From NCBI RefSeq assembly GCF_028728065.1, contig NZ_CP117812.1, forward strand, positions 186,001 to 250,000: DNA of 64,000 nt, read 5' to 3'. Position 1 is the stretch's first letter. Each line of letters opens with the position of its first letter. Origin of the DNA: Lentisphaera profundi (GTDB taxonomy: Bacteria > Verrucomicrobiota > Lentisphaeria > Lentisphaerales > Lentisphaeraceae). The translations under genes were made by a program, and so were the position numbers. Positions 18,105-24,903 of this stretch are shown here, one piece after another. The notes under the pieces are model-generated. The model was not told where the DNA came from. It was given only the letters and a program-made list of their open reading frames with translations, and searched no databases.

Positions 18105-18275
18105 TTTAAAGTTCATGATAGAGCTTTTTTATATGCCTGGTCAAGGAAAGGCATTTCCCTGCGGGGGAGCTCGAGGGGACTGAGTCCTCTCGTGTGCACA
18201 GCACCAATATAATTCTTTCCGGCCTTAGATGGTGGTTAATCGAGAGAATATTTGAATACTTTTAAAGTTCATGAT
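18105..18275. repeat. 15-nt direct repeat flanking a 141-nt GC-rich block
   Basis: TTTAAAGTTCATGAT occurs at 18105-18119 and again at 18261-18275. Between them lies a block with a GC-rich hairpin. The arrangement could be an inserted small element with a target duplication, but 15 nt is long for that, or a recombination scar. Confidence 0.5.
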
Positions 18276-18293
18276 CAAGGTTTCACAAGTATA

Positions 18294-18321
18294 AAAAAGC
18301 GCAGCCAAAACTGCGCTTTTT
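18294..18321 (+). terminator. Bidirectional rho-independent terminator
   Basis: AAAAAGCGCAG and CTGCGCTTTTT form a perfect 11-bp stem around CCAAAA. It would end transcription from the ThuA-like lipoprotein gene 236 nt upstream and also works in reverse. Confidence 0.8.
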
Positions 18322-18628
18322 TAGTTTAAGGAAAAACGGGAACAGGCTAAATTCTGAGGGTTAAAAATAGCTATACTTTTTTTCTTTTAGCTGATCTTAC
18401 TCGAATGCCTGCCTAAAGCTTATCCGCCTGACTGGCAAGTCCTCCCCGCTGGAGTGAGGCGGGCGTGTTGAGGGCTGCGCCCTAGATATAAATACCTCCG
18501 GTGGCCGAGGAGCCCTCGGAGCCATACTAAAAAATATATATATGAGCATAAAAAAAGCTTAAGATTCCACTCATTGAAGTCATGGGGATCTCACCTACAC
18601 TGCAGTACTTAAATTCTCGAGACTTATT

Positions 18629-20887
18629 ATGCCCATTTCTGCCTACATAGTGCACTGCTTTTCCCGTTACCATCAGGGGAACTGCTGTATTTATCTGATT
18701 GGACGTCTCGAAAATGGCGAAACATTTGGCTATATCAACAATAGTTTCGAGCCTTTTTTCCATATCCGTGAGAGCGATCAAGGCAGTGCTCAAAAGTATG
18801 CTCGTGAATTAGGCTTGCGGTTTAAAGCGAGTCCGCGAAAATGCATGGATGACGAAGCCACGCAGGTAGTGACTCATGCTAATAAAACCTTGCTCGATAA
18901 ATTGGCGCGTTCACTCAAAACAAACAAAATTCGTACTTATGAAGCCGATTTAAAAGTTGAGACCCAGTACCTCATAGAGCTTGGTGTAGAGAGTGTCTGT
19001 CAGCTTTCAGGAAAATGGACGAAAGGGCGCGGGGTTGATCGTATTTATTCTAAAACTACGCTTCTGCCAACTCAAATTAAGCAGCAGGATTTAAAACTCA
19101 GGACAGTTATTATCGAGACTTTTTTTGATGATGAGGTACTGACATCATTCTCGATAATAGATCTTGAAGAACAAAAGACTTTAGTTAAAAAACAAAGCGA
19201 TGACGAAATCACCTTACTCCTTCATTTAAAACAATCATTAAAAGATATTGATCCGGATGTGATTTGCGCTTGGTCGGTCCAAGAGCAAGTTTTTCTGCCA
19301 CTACAGAAACGCTTTCATTGGCATGGTCTAGCTTTCGATTTAGGCCGGAGTCGCGAAGATTATTGGTTTATTGAGCGTAAGTATCGAGGCCGTGACTTAG
19401 CGGTACTTCAGGGACGTCAATTACTCGATATTGAACAACTCATGAGTCACACCTGGGAACGCTACGACGAATCGACTCCCGAGTGTATTATCAAAGAAGT
19501 TTTTGATACTGATTTAGCAGAGAAGAATGCTGAAAATACGGATGCACGAGCACTTGAACTTACACGCTTAGTTGAGCATAAAAACCTCGTCGCACTCAGT
19601 TTGCGTCGGAGCTTACTTACCGGACTGCAGCTAGAACGCTGTTGGGGTAGTATTGCGAGCTTTGAATTTCTTTACTTACTTGAACTCCATAAGAAAGACT
19701 TTGTGGCCCCAACTCTTGGGGTGGATCAGGAATTGCGAGACTCAAATCCAGGGGGATTAGTAATGTCGCCTCATGCAGGGATTCACAAAAACATTTTTGT
19801 CTTCGATTTCAAGAGCCTTTATCCATCTATTATCCGGAGTTTTAATATTGATCCTCTTGCCTACTCCAAAGTTGTGGGATCGGACGATGCTAGCGCTATT
19901 GTCACACTACCCAACAAAGTGAGTTTTCATCGTGATAAGGGTATTTTACCAAAGACCCTCGAAAGTTTTTTTGCTAGCCGTGAAGCCGCAAAAAATGATA
20001 AGGATGAACTAGCGTCTTTTGTCTGTAAAATTTTGATGAATTCTTTCTTTGGTGTTCTTGGAACACCGGGCTGCCGCTTTGCTCAGGGAGCGGTGGTTTC
20101 ATCGGTATCTCAAACGAGTCATTACCTCTTACGTTGGATGAAAGCGGTTTTGGAAAAGCGTCATTATAAAGTGCTTTATGGCGATACGGATTCACTCTTT
20201 GTTGATCTCAAGATTAAGGATGATTTAAGTCATGCTGAGGCACATGAAATGGGTAATAAGCTGCATCAAGAGCTCAACCTTGCTTTGCGAGAACATTTAA
20301 AAGAGGACTTTGGCCTCGAATCCTGCCTCGACTTAGAATTTGAAAAGTTTTATCCCGCTTTTTTTCAGCCTTCCATGCGCGGAGATGATGCTAAGGGACG
20401 AGCCAAAAGTTATGCCGCTTTAAAGTCCACTAGTTCAGGAACTGAACTCGAAATTGTGGGCTTAGAAGCAGTACGTCGCGACTGGACTGAGGTGGCTCGT
20501 GAACTGCAGCGTGACTTACTGAAAAAAATGTTCAATCAAGTTCCTGGGCAAGAACTGGAAACCCATGTCCAAGAATTGATTAGTTCAGTAAAATCGGGTG
20601 CCTTAGATAAGCAACTCATCTACCGAAAATCTCTAACAAAATCCCTGGATTCATATACCAGTACCACTCCTCCACACGTTAAAGCTGCCCGCCAGCTTAG
20701 CGTAGTCCCACGGGTCATTTTTTATTACATGACGATTGCTGGTCCTGAAGCTAAACAAATCCTCTCGAGTCCGCTTGATTATCAGCACTATATTGATAAA
20801 CAAATTCAGCCGATCGTGAAAAGCTTAGCACAACACTATGATTTTTCTTGGCAAGTGGCGGTACTCAATCAGCAGGAATTATTCTGA
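18629..20887 (+). CDS. polB: DNA polymerase II (family B) with degenerate 3'-5' exonuclease site
   Basis: A 752-residue family-B polymerase that aligns end to end with E. coli Pol II (783 residues). The polymerase site is intact: motif A DFKSLYPSII (393-402), motif B KILMNSFFG (467-475) and motif C YGDTDS (517-522). The exonuclease site is not. Exo I, normally D-I-E, reads I-I-E (VIIETF, 160-165). Exo II, normally W-N-V-x-x-F-D, reads WSVQEQV (215-221). In Exo III the Y-x-x-x-D pair is replaced (around 303-310; Arg at the Asp position in an ungapped alignment). It should therefore copy DNA without proofreading, useful for lesion bypass. It is alone, with no LexA-box that I can recognise upstream. 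The ATG at 18629 is the first in frame and the protein starts as Pol II does. Confidence 0.9.
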   Translation: MPISAYIVHCFSRYHQGNCCIYLIGRLENGETFGYINNSFEPFFHIRESDQGSAQKYARELGLRFKASPRKCMDDEATQVVTHANKTLLDKLARSLKTNKIRTYEADLKVETQYLIELGVESVCQLSGKWTKGRGVDRIYSKTTLLPTQIKQQDLKLRTVIIETFFDDEVLTSFSIIDLEEQKTLVKKQSDDEITLLLHLKQSLKDIDPDVICAWSVQEQVFLPLQKRFHWHGLAFDLGRSREDYWFIERKYRGRDLAVLQGRQLLDIEQLMSHTWERYDESTPECIIKEVFDTDLAEKNAENTDARALELTRLVEHKNLVALSLRRSLLTGLQLERCWGSIASFEFLYLLELHKKDFVAPTLGVDQELRDSNPGGLVMSPHAGIHKNIFVFDFKSLYPSIIRSFNIDPLAYSKVVGSDDASAIVTLPNKVSFHRDKGILPKTLESFFASREAAKNDKDELASFVCKILMNSFFGVLGTPGCRFAQGAVVSSVSQTSHYLLRWMKAVLEKRHYKVLYGDTDSLFVDLKIKDDLSHAEAHEMGNKLHQELNLALREHLKEDFGLESCLDLEFEKFYPAFFQPSMRGDDAKGRAKSYAALKSTSSGTELEIVGLEAVRRDWTEVARELQRDLLKKMFNQVPGQELETHVQELISSVKSGALDKQLIYRKSLTKSLDSYTSTTPPHVKAARQLSVVPRVIFYYMTIAGPEAKQILSSPLDYQHYIDKQIQPIVKSLAQHYDFSWQVAVLNQQELF

Positions 20888-20930
20888 GTATTGTGAAGGC
20901 ATAAAATAAATCTTTCAAGTGTACCTTTAC

Positions 20931-20944
20931 TTTGTGTACACAAA
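20931..20944. promoter_or_regulatory. Operator palindrome of the YefM-YoeB type operon
   Basis: TTTGTGTACACAAA is a perfect 14-bp palindrome with a TGTACA core, 44 nt before the antitoxin ATG. YefM proteins bind palindromes with such cores. A half-like ATGTGTATA follows. Autoregulation by the antitoxin/toxin complex is inferred. Confidence 0.65.
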
Positions 20945-20987
20945 TGTGTATATTTAGTGAAATATTTAATACATGAGGACTTTAATA

Positions 20988-21314
20988 ATGGAAATCACCA
21001 CAAGAGAAGCAAGAGCACATTTCTCTACATATCTCGATAATGCAGAGCAAGGCGAAAGCATAACTATTGCACGTAGAGGTCATGCAAAAGTTGCTTTAGT
21101 AAAAGAAGAAGAGTTAGAGAAATTAAAGAATTACCAAGCAACATTGAAAGCAAAACTTTTTGATCTCTTTATGACTAAGAGTCCTAATGAAATAAATGAG
21201 ATGCATGATGTCTTATGTGTGTTGATGGATGCAGACGAAATTACTAACCCAGATGTGGTAGCATCCATTGAAGATGCTGAAAACGGTAATACTGAAGCTT
21301 GGGTGATGCCTTAG
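20988..21314 (+). CDS. Antitoxin, Phd/YefM family
   Basis: A 108-residue protein starting at the ATG 20988 behind GAGGAC; an in-frame ATG at 20973 has no ribosome site. The N-terminal half is a Phd/YefM DNA-binding fold (MEITTREARAHFSTYLDNAE, then ITIARRGHAKVALV). The C-terminal part, rich in Asp and Glu, should bind and mask the toxin. It is longer than E. coli YefM (83 residues). The toxin gene starts one base after its stop, the standard layout. Confidence 0.9.
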   Translation: MEITTREARAHFSTYLDNAEQGESITIARRGHAKVALVKEEELEKLKNYQATLKAKLFDLFMTKSPNEINEMHDVLCVLMDADEITNPDVVASIEDAENGNTEAWVMP

Positions 21315-21315
21315 T

Positions 21316-21579
21316 ATGGAAGTTAAGTGGACTAAAAAAGCTATCAAAGATGCCCAGTATTTACACTCCAAGGATGTAGAGAGTTATAAGAAATTGAAAG
21401 AGTTGATTGCTGAAATTGAAAAAAATCCTTTTACTGGAATAGGCAAACCCGAACCTTTGAAGCATAAGCTCAAAGGCTGGTGGAGTAGACGAATTAATCA
21501 CAAGGATAGATTAGTTTATAGAGTGAGTGGAAAAACACCACAGTTATTAGAAATTGCTTCATGTAGAGGACATTATTAA
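21316..21579 (+). CDS. Toxin, Txe/YoeB family mRNA interferase
   Basis: An 87-residue RelE-fold protein. The sequence VKWTKKAIKDAQYL, GKPEPLKHKLKGWWSRRIN, RLVYRV and the terminal CRGHY follow YoeB closely, with the catalytic Glu (in KPEPLK), Arg (in SRRIN) and terminal His-Tyr retained. YoeB cleaves mRNA on the ribosome at the A site. It is coupled to the antitoxin gene. I see no sign of decay. Confidence 0.9.
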   Translation: MEVKWTKKAIKDAQYLHSKDVESYKKLKELIAEIEKNPFTGIGKPEPLKHKLKGWWSRRINHKDRLVYRVSGKTPQLLEIASCRGHY

Positions 21580-21734
21580 TGAATAAGAAAAACGGCTTAT
21601 TTATTTTGTGATTTTAACATGGTTATGTCTGTCATCAGATCCAGAAAAAAAAGTTAGGGGCAGGGCTTAAAAGCCGATCTTGTGTTTCATGGATTAGAGA
21701 GTCCTAATAGAACAGTGCGTTCTCTCAATATATC

Positions 21735-21825
21735 TTGTGAAGACATAGAATAAATCTCTCCATTACACTTTTACTTAGTGTAGACGAATGTGTATCTTCA
21801 GTGAGCTGTTTAATAATGGGAATAC
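21735..21825 (+). repeat. Degenerate second copy of the toxin-antitoxin promoter and antitoxin start
   Basis: From TTGTGAAGACATAGAATAAA to the TTTAATAATGGGAATACA stretch, this segment matches 20891-20999 over about 80 nt with scattered changes and one short gap. It includes the ACTT.GTGTA.ACGAATGTGTAT operator core (palindrome broken) and the ATGG.AAT start of the antitoxin, here followed at once by a stop. It lies 156 nt after the toxin gene, so the toxin-antitoxin pair sits between two copies of its own regulatory region. Confidence 0.65.
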
Positions 21826-21836
21826 AATAATTACAG

Positions 21837-22718
21837 ATGCTTAAAGTTTATATAGATGGTCAATACGGCACGAGTGGATTGATTTTACATTCATTAGTAG
21901 AGAATCACCCCCTTTTAAAATGTATTACTATATCAGCAAATAAACGGCGTGATGAAAAATTGAGGGTACAATGCTTTACGGAAGCGGATTTAGTCGTTTT
22001 ATGCCTACCCGATAATGAAGTACAGAAAACATTAACATTAATCCCTAAGCATAAAAGAGTGATAGATTGCGGCGTCAGTTTACGTTCCGACCCTAAGTGG
22101 ATTTATGGTTTACCTGAGTTGGGAGAGAAGCAAAGAAAAACTATTCGTGATGCTAAGTATGTGGCTAATCCAGGGTGTTTTGCTTTAGCGTTTATTTTAC
22201 TGGTTAAACCTTTAATTGATTCGGATTATATTAGTTCCAGCAGTTTAGTTTCAGTATTTGCAGTAAATGGTTATTCCGCTGGAGGTCAACGAATGATTAA
22301 GCATTATGAAAGTGGACGTAGTAAAGGACAAATTCATAACCTAAATCAAAGCCACAAGCATATTCCAGAAATGATGAGATTTTGTGGTTTAAATCAAAGG
22401 CCAAATTTCATACCAAGTGTAGGAGCTCATAAAGAAGGTTTAGTTTTAACGTTGCCCTTGATCAACAGTAAGAGAAGTGAATTACTAAAACTGTATAGAG
22501 AAAAATATTTAAATGAAAAGTTAATAATACTCTATGATAATACAGTAAATAATCTGTCTCCTGTCTATCTTAAGAATGATATAGAGATATACATTAATAG
22601 GGAAGAGGATTGTGTTATCTCAGTTCGTATGAGTAATTTACTCAAAGGTGCGGCAGGAACCGCACTACAGAATATTAATATAATGTTAGGGATGGATGAG
22701 TGTCTAGGTCTTTATTAA
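21837..22718 (+). CDS. argC: N-acetyl-gamma-glutamyl-phosphate reductase, type 2
   Basis: A 293-residue protein of the short (type 2) ArgC family: VYIDGQYGTSGLIL nucleotide-binding start, ADLVVLCLPDNEVQ, YGLPELGEKQR, NPGCFALAF with the catalytic Cys, FAVNGYSAGGQ and a C-terminal KGAAGTALQNINIMLG. It reduces N-acetylglutamyl phosphate in arginine synthesis. No other arg gene is near, and it lies between two toxin-antitoxin pairs, right after a broken toxin-antitoxin promoter. It has no clear ribosome site at the ATG (21837). It overlaps the next gene by 19 nt. It may be a second, acquired copy or work in another pathway. Confidence 0.85.
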   Translation: MLKVYIDGQYGTSGLILHSLVENHPLLKCITISANKRRDEKLRVQCFTEADLVVLCLPDNEVQKTLTLIPKHKRVIDCGVSLRSDPKWIYGLPELGEKQRKTIRDAKYVANPGCFALAFILLVKPLIDSDYISSSSLVSVFAVNGYSAGGQRMIKHYESGRSKGQIHNLNQSHKHIPEMMRFCGLNQRPNFIPSVGAHKEGLVLTLPLINSKRSELLKLYREKYLNEKLIILYDNTVNNLSPVYLKNDIEIYINREEDCVISVRMSNLLKGAAGTALQNINIMLGMDECLGLY

Positions 22719-23293
22719 ATAAAGTGCAGTTCAAATCTAAAGGTGCATTGATCATTGTTGGAGGCACTCATGGTGCGGGTAAATCAACGCTATGTAGAGA
22801 ACTTCAAGATATTTTAAAATGGCCATATTTAACTCCTCAAGAAATACTAAAAGAGCAGAGAGAGTTGACAAAAAATCAAGTTTTTAGATTAATTGTAAAA
22901 AGAGCGAAGAGTTATTTAAATGAAAATAAATCATTTGTTTTTGAGCATGTCATGTCGGGATCATTTGTTGATAAATTGATAAGCTGGGCAGAGCAAGAGA
23001 AGTTTGATATACATCTCGTATATATGAATATATCATCTACTCAAAAGGCTAATCAACGTATTATTAAAAGAGTAGCAGAAGGCGGTCATCAATTAGCTGA
23101 TCAAGATATCAATTATCGTTTAAGTGAAAGCCGAATGCATTTTTGGGAGGACTATAGGCATAAAGCGCATACCTGGACTTTATATGATAACTCAGCCGAA
23201 AAAAGACAATTATTAGCTTGTTCGAGTAAAGAAAAACTATCTATTGAGATACAGCAGAAATTCCTTGATTTTAAGAACAGTATTGAACTCTGA
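22700..23293 (+). CDS. P-loop kinase, zeta-toxin-like (COG4185 type)
   Basis: A 197-residue protein with Walker A GGTHGAGKST (about residues 21-30), a long helical middle, and RVAEGGHQLADQDINYRLSES near residue 140, the arginine-rich lid motif seen in COG4185/zeta-toxin-like ATPases. FVFEHVMSG is the likely strand with the catalytic acid. Zeta toxins phosphorylate UDP-N-acetylglucosamine; many COG4185 proteins have unknown substrates. The GTG at 22700 lies inside argC; a GTG at 22724 is an alternative. I see no epsilon antitoxin beside it, so calling it a toxin would be unsafe. Confidence 0.65.
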   Translation: MSRSLLNKVQFKSKGALIIVGGTHGAGKSTLCRELQDILKWPYLTPQEILKEQRELTKNQVFRLIVKRAKSYLNENKSFVFEHVMSGSFVDKLISWAEQEKFDIHLVYMNISSTQKANQRIIKRVAEGGHQLADQDINYRLSESRMHFWEDYRHKAHTWTLYDNSAEKRQLLACSSKEKLSIEIQQKFLDFKNSIEL

Positions 23294-23305
23294 GGTGGTG
23301 CGGAA

Positions 23306-23917
23306 ATGAATTGGTTAGCACACGTATTCTTATCAGAGCATAATTCGGAGTTTCAAATCGGAAACTTTTTGGCGGATCCCTTGAAAGGAAAAGCATGGGC
23401 GTCAGCAAGCGATGATCTGATTAAAGGAATGAAAACACATATTTTAATAGATGTGTATACCGATAGTCATCAAATAGTTTCTAGAAGTAAAGCGAGATTA
23501 CGGGAAAAAGGTTTATTGAAATCAGTTGTCATTGATGTTGTTTACGATTATTTTTTAAGCAAGAATTGGGATAAATATGTAGGACTTTCAAAAGTAGATT
23601 TCCTGTTGGAATTTAGTCATAATGCGAGAGCGGATATTCTTAATTATCCTGATAAACCAAAAACTTTAGTCAAAAACCTCATTGAGGGAAATCGACTGGA
23701 TAAATATAACACATTAGATCAATTGAAAAACGCTTTTGAAAGAATCGACTCTCGCTTATCACCTAAACTATTAGCCAGAGAAAGTACCTGTAGCTATTTT
23801 GAAAAAGTTTGTAAAATTGAATCAGAGCTAGAATCTGATTTTCTCATGTTTTTCCCAGAGTTGTGTGAGTATGTAAAAAGTAATGTTGATTCAAAGAAAC
23901 TCACACACTGGAGATAA
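23306..23917 (+). CDS. ACP phosphodiesterase-like protein (AcpH, DUF479)
   Basis: A 203-residue protein with MNWLAHVFLS, QIGNFLADPLKG, HILIDVYTDSH and DVVYDYFLSKNWDKY, the ordered His/Asp motifs of the AcpH family (HD-like phosphodiesterase that removes phosphopantetheine from acyl carrier protein). Its length matches E. coli AcpH (193). It starts 12 nt after the P-loop kinase stop. Some homologues of this family have other roles, so the substrate is inferred. Confidence 0.8.
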   Translation: MNWLAHVFLSEHNSEFQIGNFLADPLKGKAWASASDDLIKGMKTHILIDVYTDSHQIVSRSKARLREKGLLKSVVIDVVYDYFLSKNWDKYVGLSKVDFLLEFSHNARADILNYPDKPKTLVKNLIEGNRLDKYNTLDQLKNAFERIDSRLSPKLLARESTCSYFEKVCKIESELESDFLMFFPELCEYVKSNVDSKKLTHWR

Positions 23918-23990
23918 CATATAAGATTGAAGACAAAGTGATGATATAAGTTAATAGAATATATATCATCTGCCAAGCGTGATATAAAAA

Positions 23991-24013
23991 AGGCTATAAT
24001 TATGTTATAGCCC
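23991..24013 (-). terminator. Rho-independent terminator after HigA-type gene
   Basis: On the minus strand GGCTATAA pairs with TTATAGCC around a 5-nt loop, followed by TTTTTTAT. It begins 2 nt past the antitoxin stop. Confidence 0.8.
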
Positions 24014-24014
24014 T

Positions 24015-24353
24015 CTACTGTGCTACCGCAAGTGGAAGTTTTTCGATTTCTTCAAGCTGTGATTTTTCTATATAATTAACTTCAAAGTTATTTTGTAGAT
24101 TCACCCAAAAAGGAAAAGATTGGCTAAAGTAATGAGAGAGCTTAACTCCAATAGCAATAGTGATTTTGCGATCCCCGTTAATAATCCCACTGATACCCGA
24201 ACGGGGGATGTTTAGGTCTTGAGCCAATTTATAAGCGGATATGTTCATGTCCTCTAAAAATTCCTTCACATGCTCACCGGGGTGAGCCATTAGGGGATAG
24301 CCGTTATCCTTCAGCCAATCGCACATATCTTTGTTTGTTAAATTCGTTTTCAT
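24015..24353 (-). CDS. Antitoxin, HigA/VapI family (XRE helix-turn-helix)
   Basis: A 112-residue protein. After a short leader, AHPGEHVKEFLEDMNISAYKLAQDLNIPRSGISGIINGDRKIT forms the HigA-type helix-turn-helix (quoted in part: start AHPGEHVKEF, recognition helix PRSGISGIING). A second half with SHYFSQSFPFWVNLQNNFEV is typical for HigA. It is downstream of its toxin, the reversed order usual for HigBA. It should neutralise the toxin and repress the operon at 24730-24756. Confidence 0.88.
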   Translation of the reverse strand: MKTNLTNKDMCDWLKDNGYPLMAHPGEHVKEFLEDMNISAYKLAQDLNIPRSGISGIINGDRKITIAIGVKLSHYFSQSFPFWVNLQNNFEVNYIEKSQLEEIEKLPLAVAQ

Positions 24354-24422
24354 TTTCTTGTCCTTTTTTAATTTTCATACATTTTAAAGCAAAGAGCAGA
24401 GTGGTGTTTTAGCCTCCATTCA

Positions 24423-24701
24423 TCAATGGTAGTCTGTTATCTCAACTCTCACGGGGCCTTTTTCCCAAGCCCAACAAATTCGCCATTGATTATTGATTCG
24501 CACGGAGTAATCACCTTGGCGATCGCCCTTCAAGATTTCCCAACGATTGCCCGGAGGGTTCATCATATCTTCAGGACAAGTAGCTGCATCAAGTCTCTGA
24601 ATAAGTCTCAGCGCTTTGGCTTGGATTTGTTGAGGAAGCTTGCGACTCATTTGACCTTGAGCAACTTTGGCGGTCTCCTTGTCTTTAAACTGCATCTTCA
24701 T
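24423..24701 (-). CDS. Toxin, HigB/RelE-like mRNA interferase
   Basis: A 92-residue RelE-fold protein: KLPQQIQAKALRLIQRLDAA, PGNRWEILKGDRQGDYSVRIN, WRICWAWEKGPVRVEITDYH. These are the HigB motifs, with the C-terminal D-Y-H. It should cleave translated mRNA on the ribosome. It is the first gene of the pair, 69 nt ahead of the antitoxin. Confidence 0.88.
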   Translation of the reverse strand: MKMQFKDKETAKVAQGQMSRKLPQQIQAKALRLIQRLDAATCPEDMMNPPGNRWEILKGDRQGDYSVRINNQWRICWAWEKGPVRVEITDYH

Positions 24702-24729
24702 CCTTAGTTTATATTAGTATACAACAAAA

Positions 24730-24756
24730 GAACGTTCATTCAACAAGAACGTTCAT
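24730..24756. promoter_or_regulatory. Putative HigA operator: two GAACGTTCAT sites
   Basis: GAACGTTCAT occurs at 24730-24739 and 24747-24756, 17 nt apart; each holds the palindrome GAACGTTC. They lie about 30-55 nt upstream of the toxin ATG, where a helix-turn-helix antitoxin would bind. Confidence 0.6.
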
Positions 24757-24853
24757 AAAAAAAGATCATAGTAGGGTTGCTTCGTACTCACCTTAGATAC
24801 TTAATCATGTTAATTTATGATGAGTGAATTCTTAGAGAGATTTATACAGGCAC

Positions 24854-24885
24854 AAAAAAAACGCAGTGTAAACTGCGCTTTTTTG
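24854..24885 (-). terminator. Bidirectional rho-independent terminator
   Basis: CGCAGT pairs with ACTGCG around a GTAA loop, flanked by A-runs and T-runs on the two sides. It lies 20-50 nt after the stop of the beta-propeller gene (24904). Confidence 0.75.
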
Positions 24886-24903
24886 ATTGTGATGAGTTAA
24901 GAA

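Larger units (their letters stand above)
18059..18628. other. Gene-free stretch with GC-rich hairpins and short direct repeats
   Basis: About 570 nt without a credible gene. It holds a 15-nt direct repeat (18105 and 18261), a bidirectional terminator (18294-18321), and two GC-rich blocks out of character with the surrounding DNA. In the first (about 18160-18200) CGAGGGGAC and GTCCTCTCG pair around TGA. In the second (about 18420-18525) CCCGC and GCGGG pair, and CCGAGG pairs with CCTCGG. They resemble dispersed palindromic elements rather than coding DNA. Confidence 0.5.

Noticed and set aside
21580-21836. Possible integron attC site between the toxin and argC
   Set aside because: A GTTAGGG is present, but no matching RYYYAAC/GTTRRRY pair or inverted arms, and no integrase in the window.
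22700-23293. Zeta toxin with epsilon antitoxin
   Set aside because: No small antitoxin gene is adjacent; the upstream gene is argC. Kept as P-loop kinase only.
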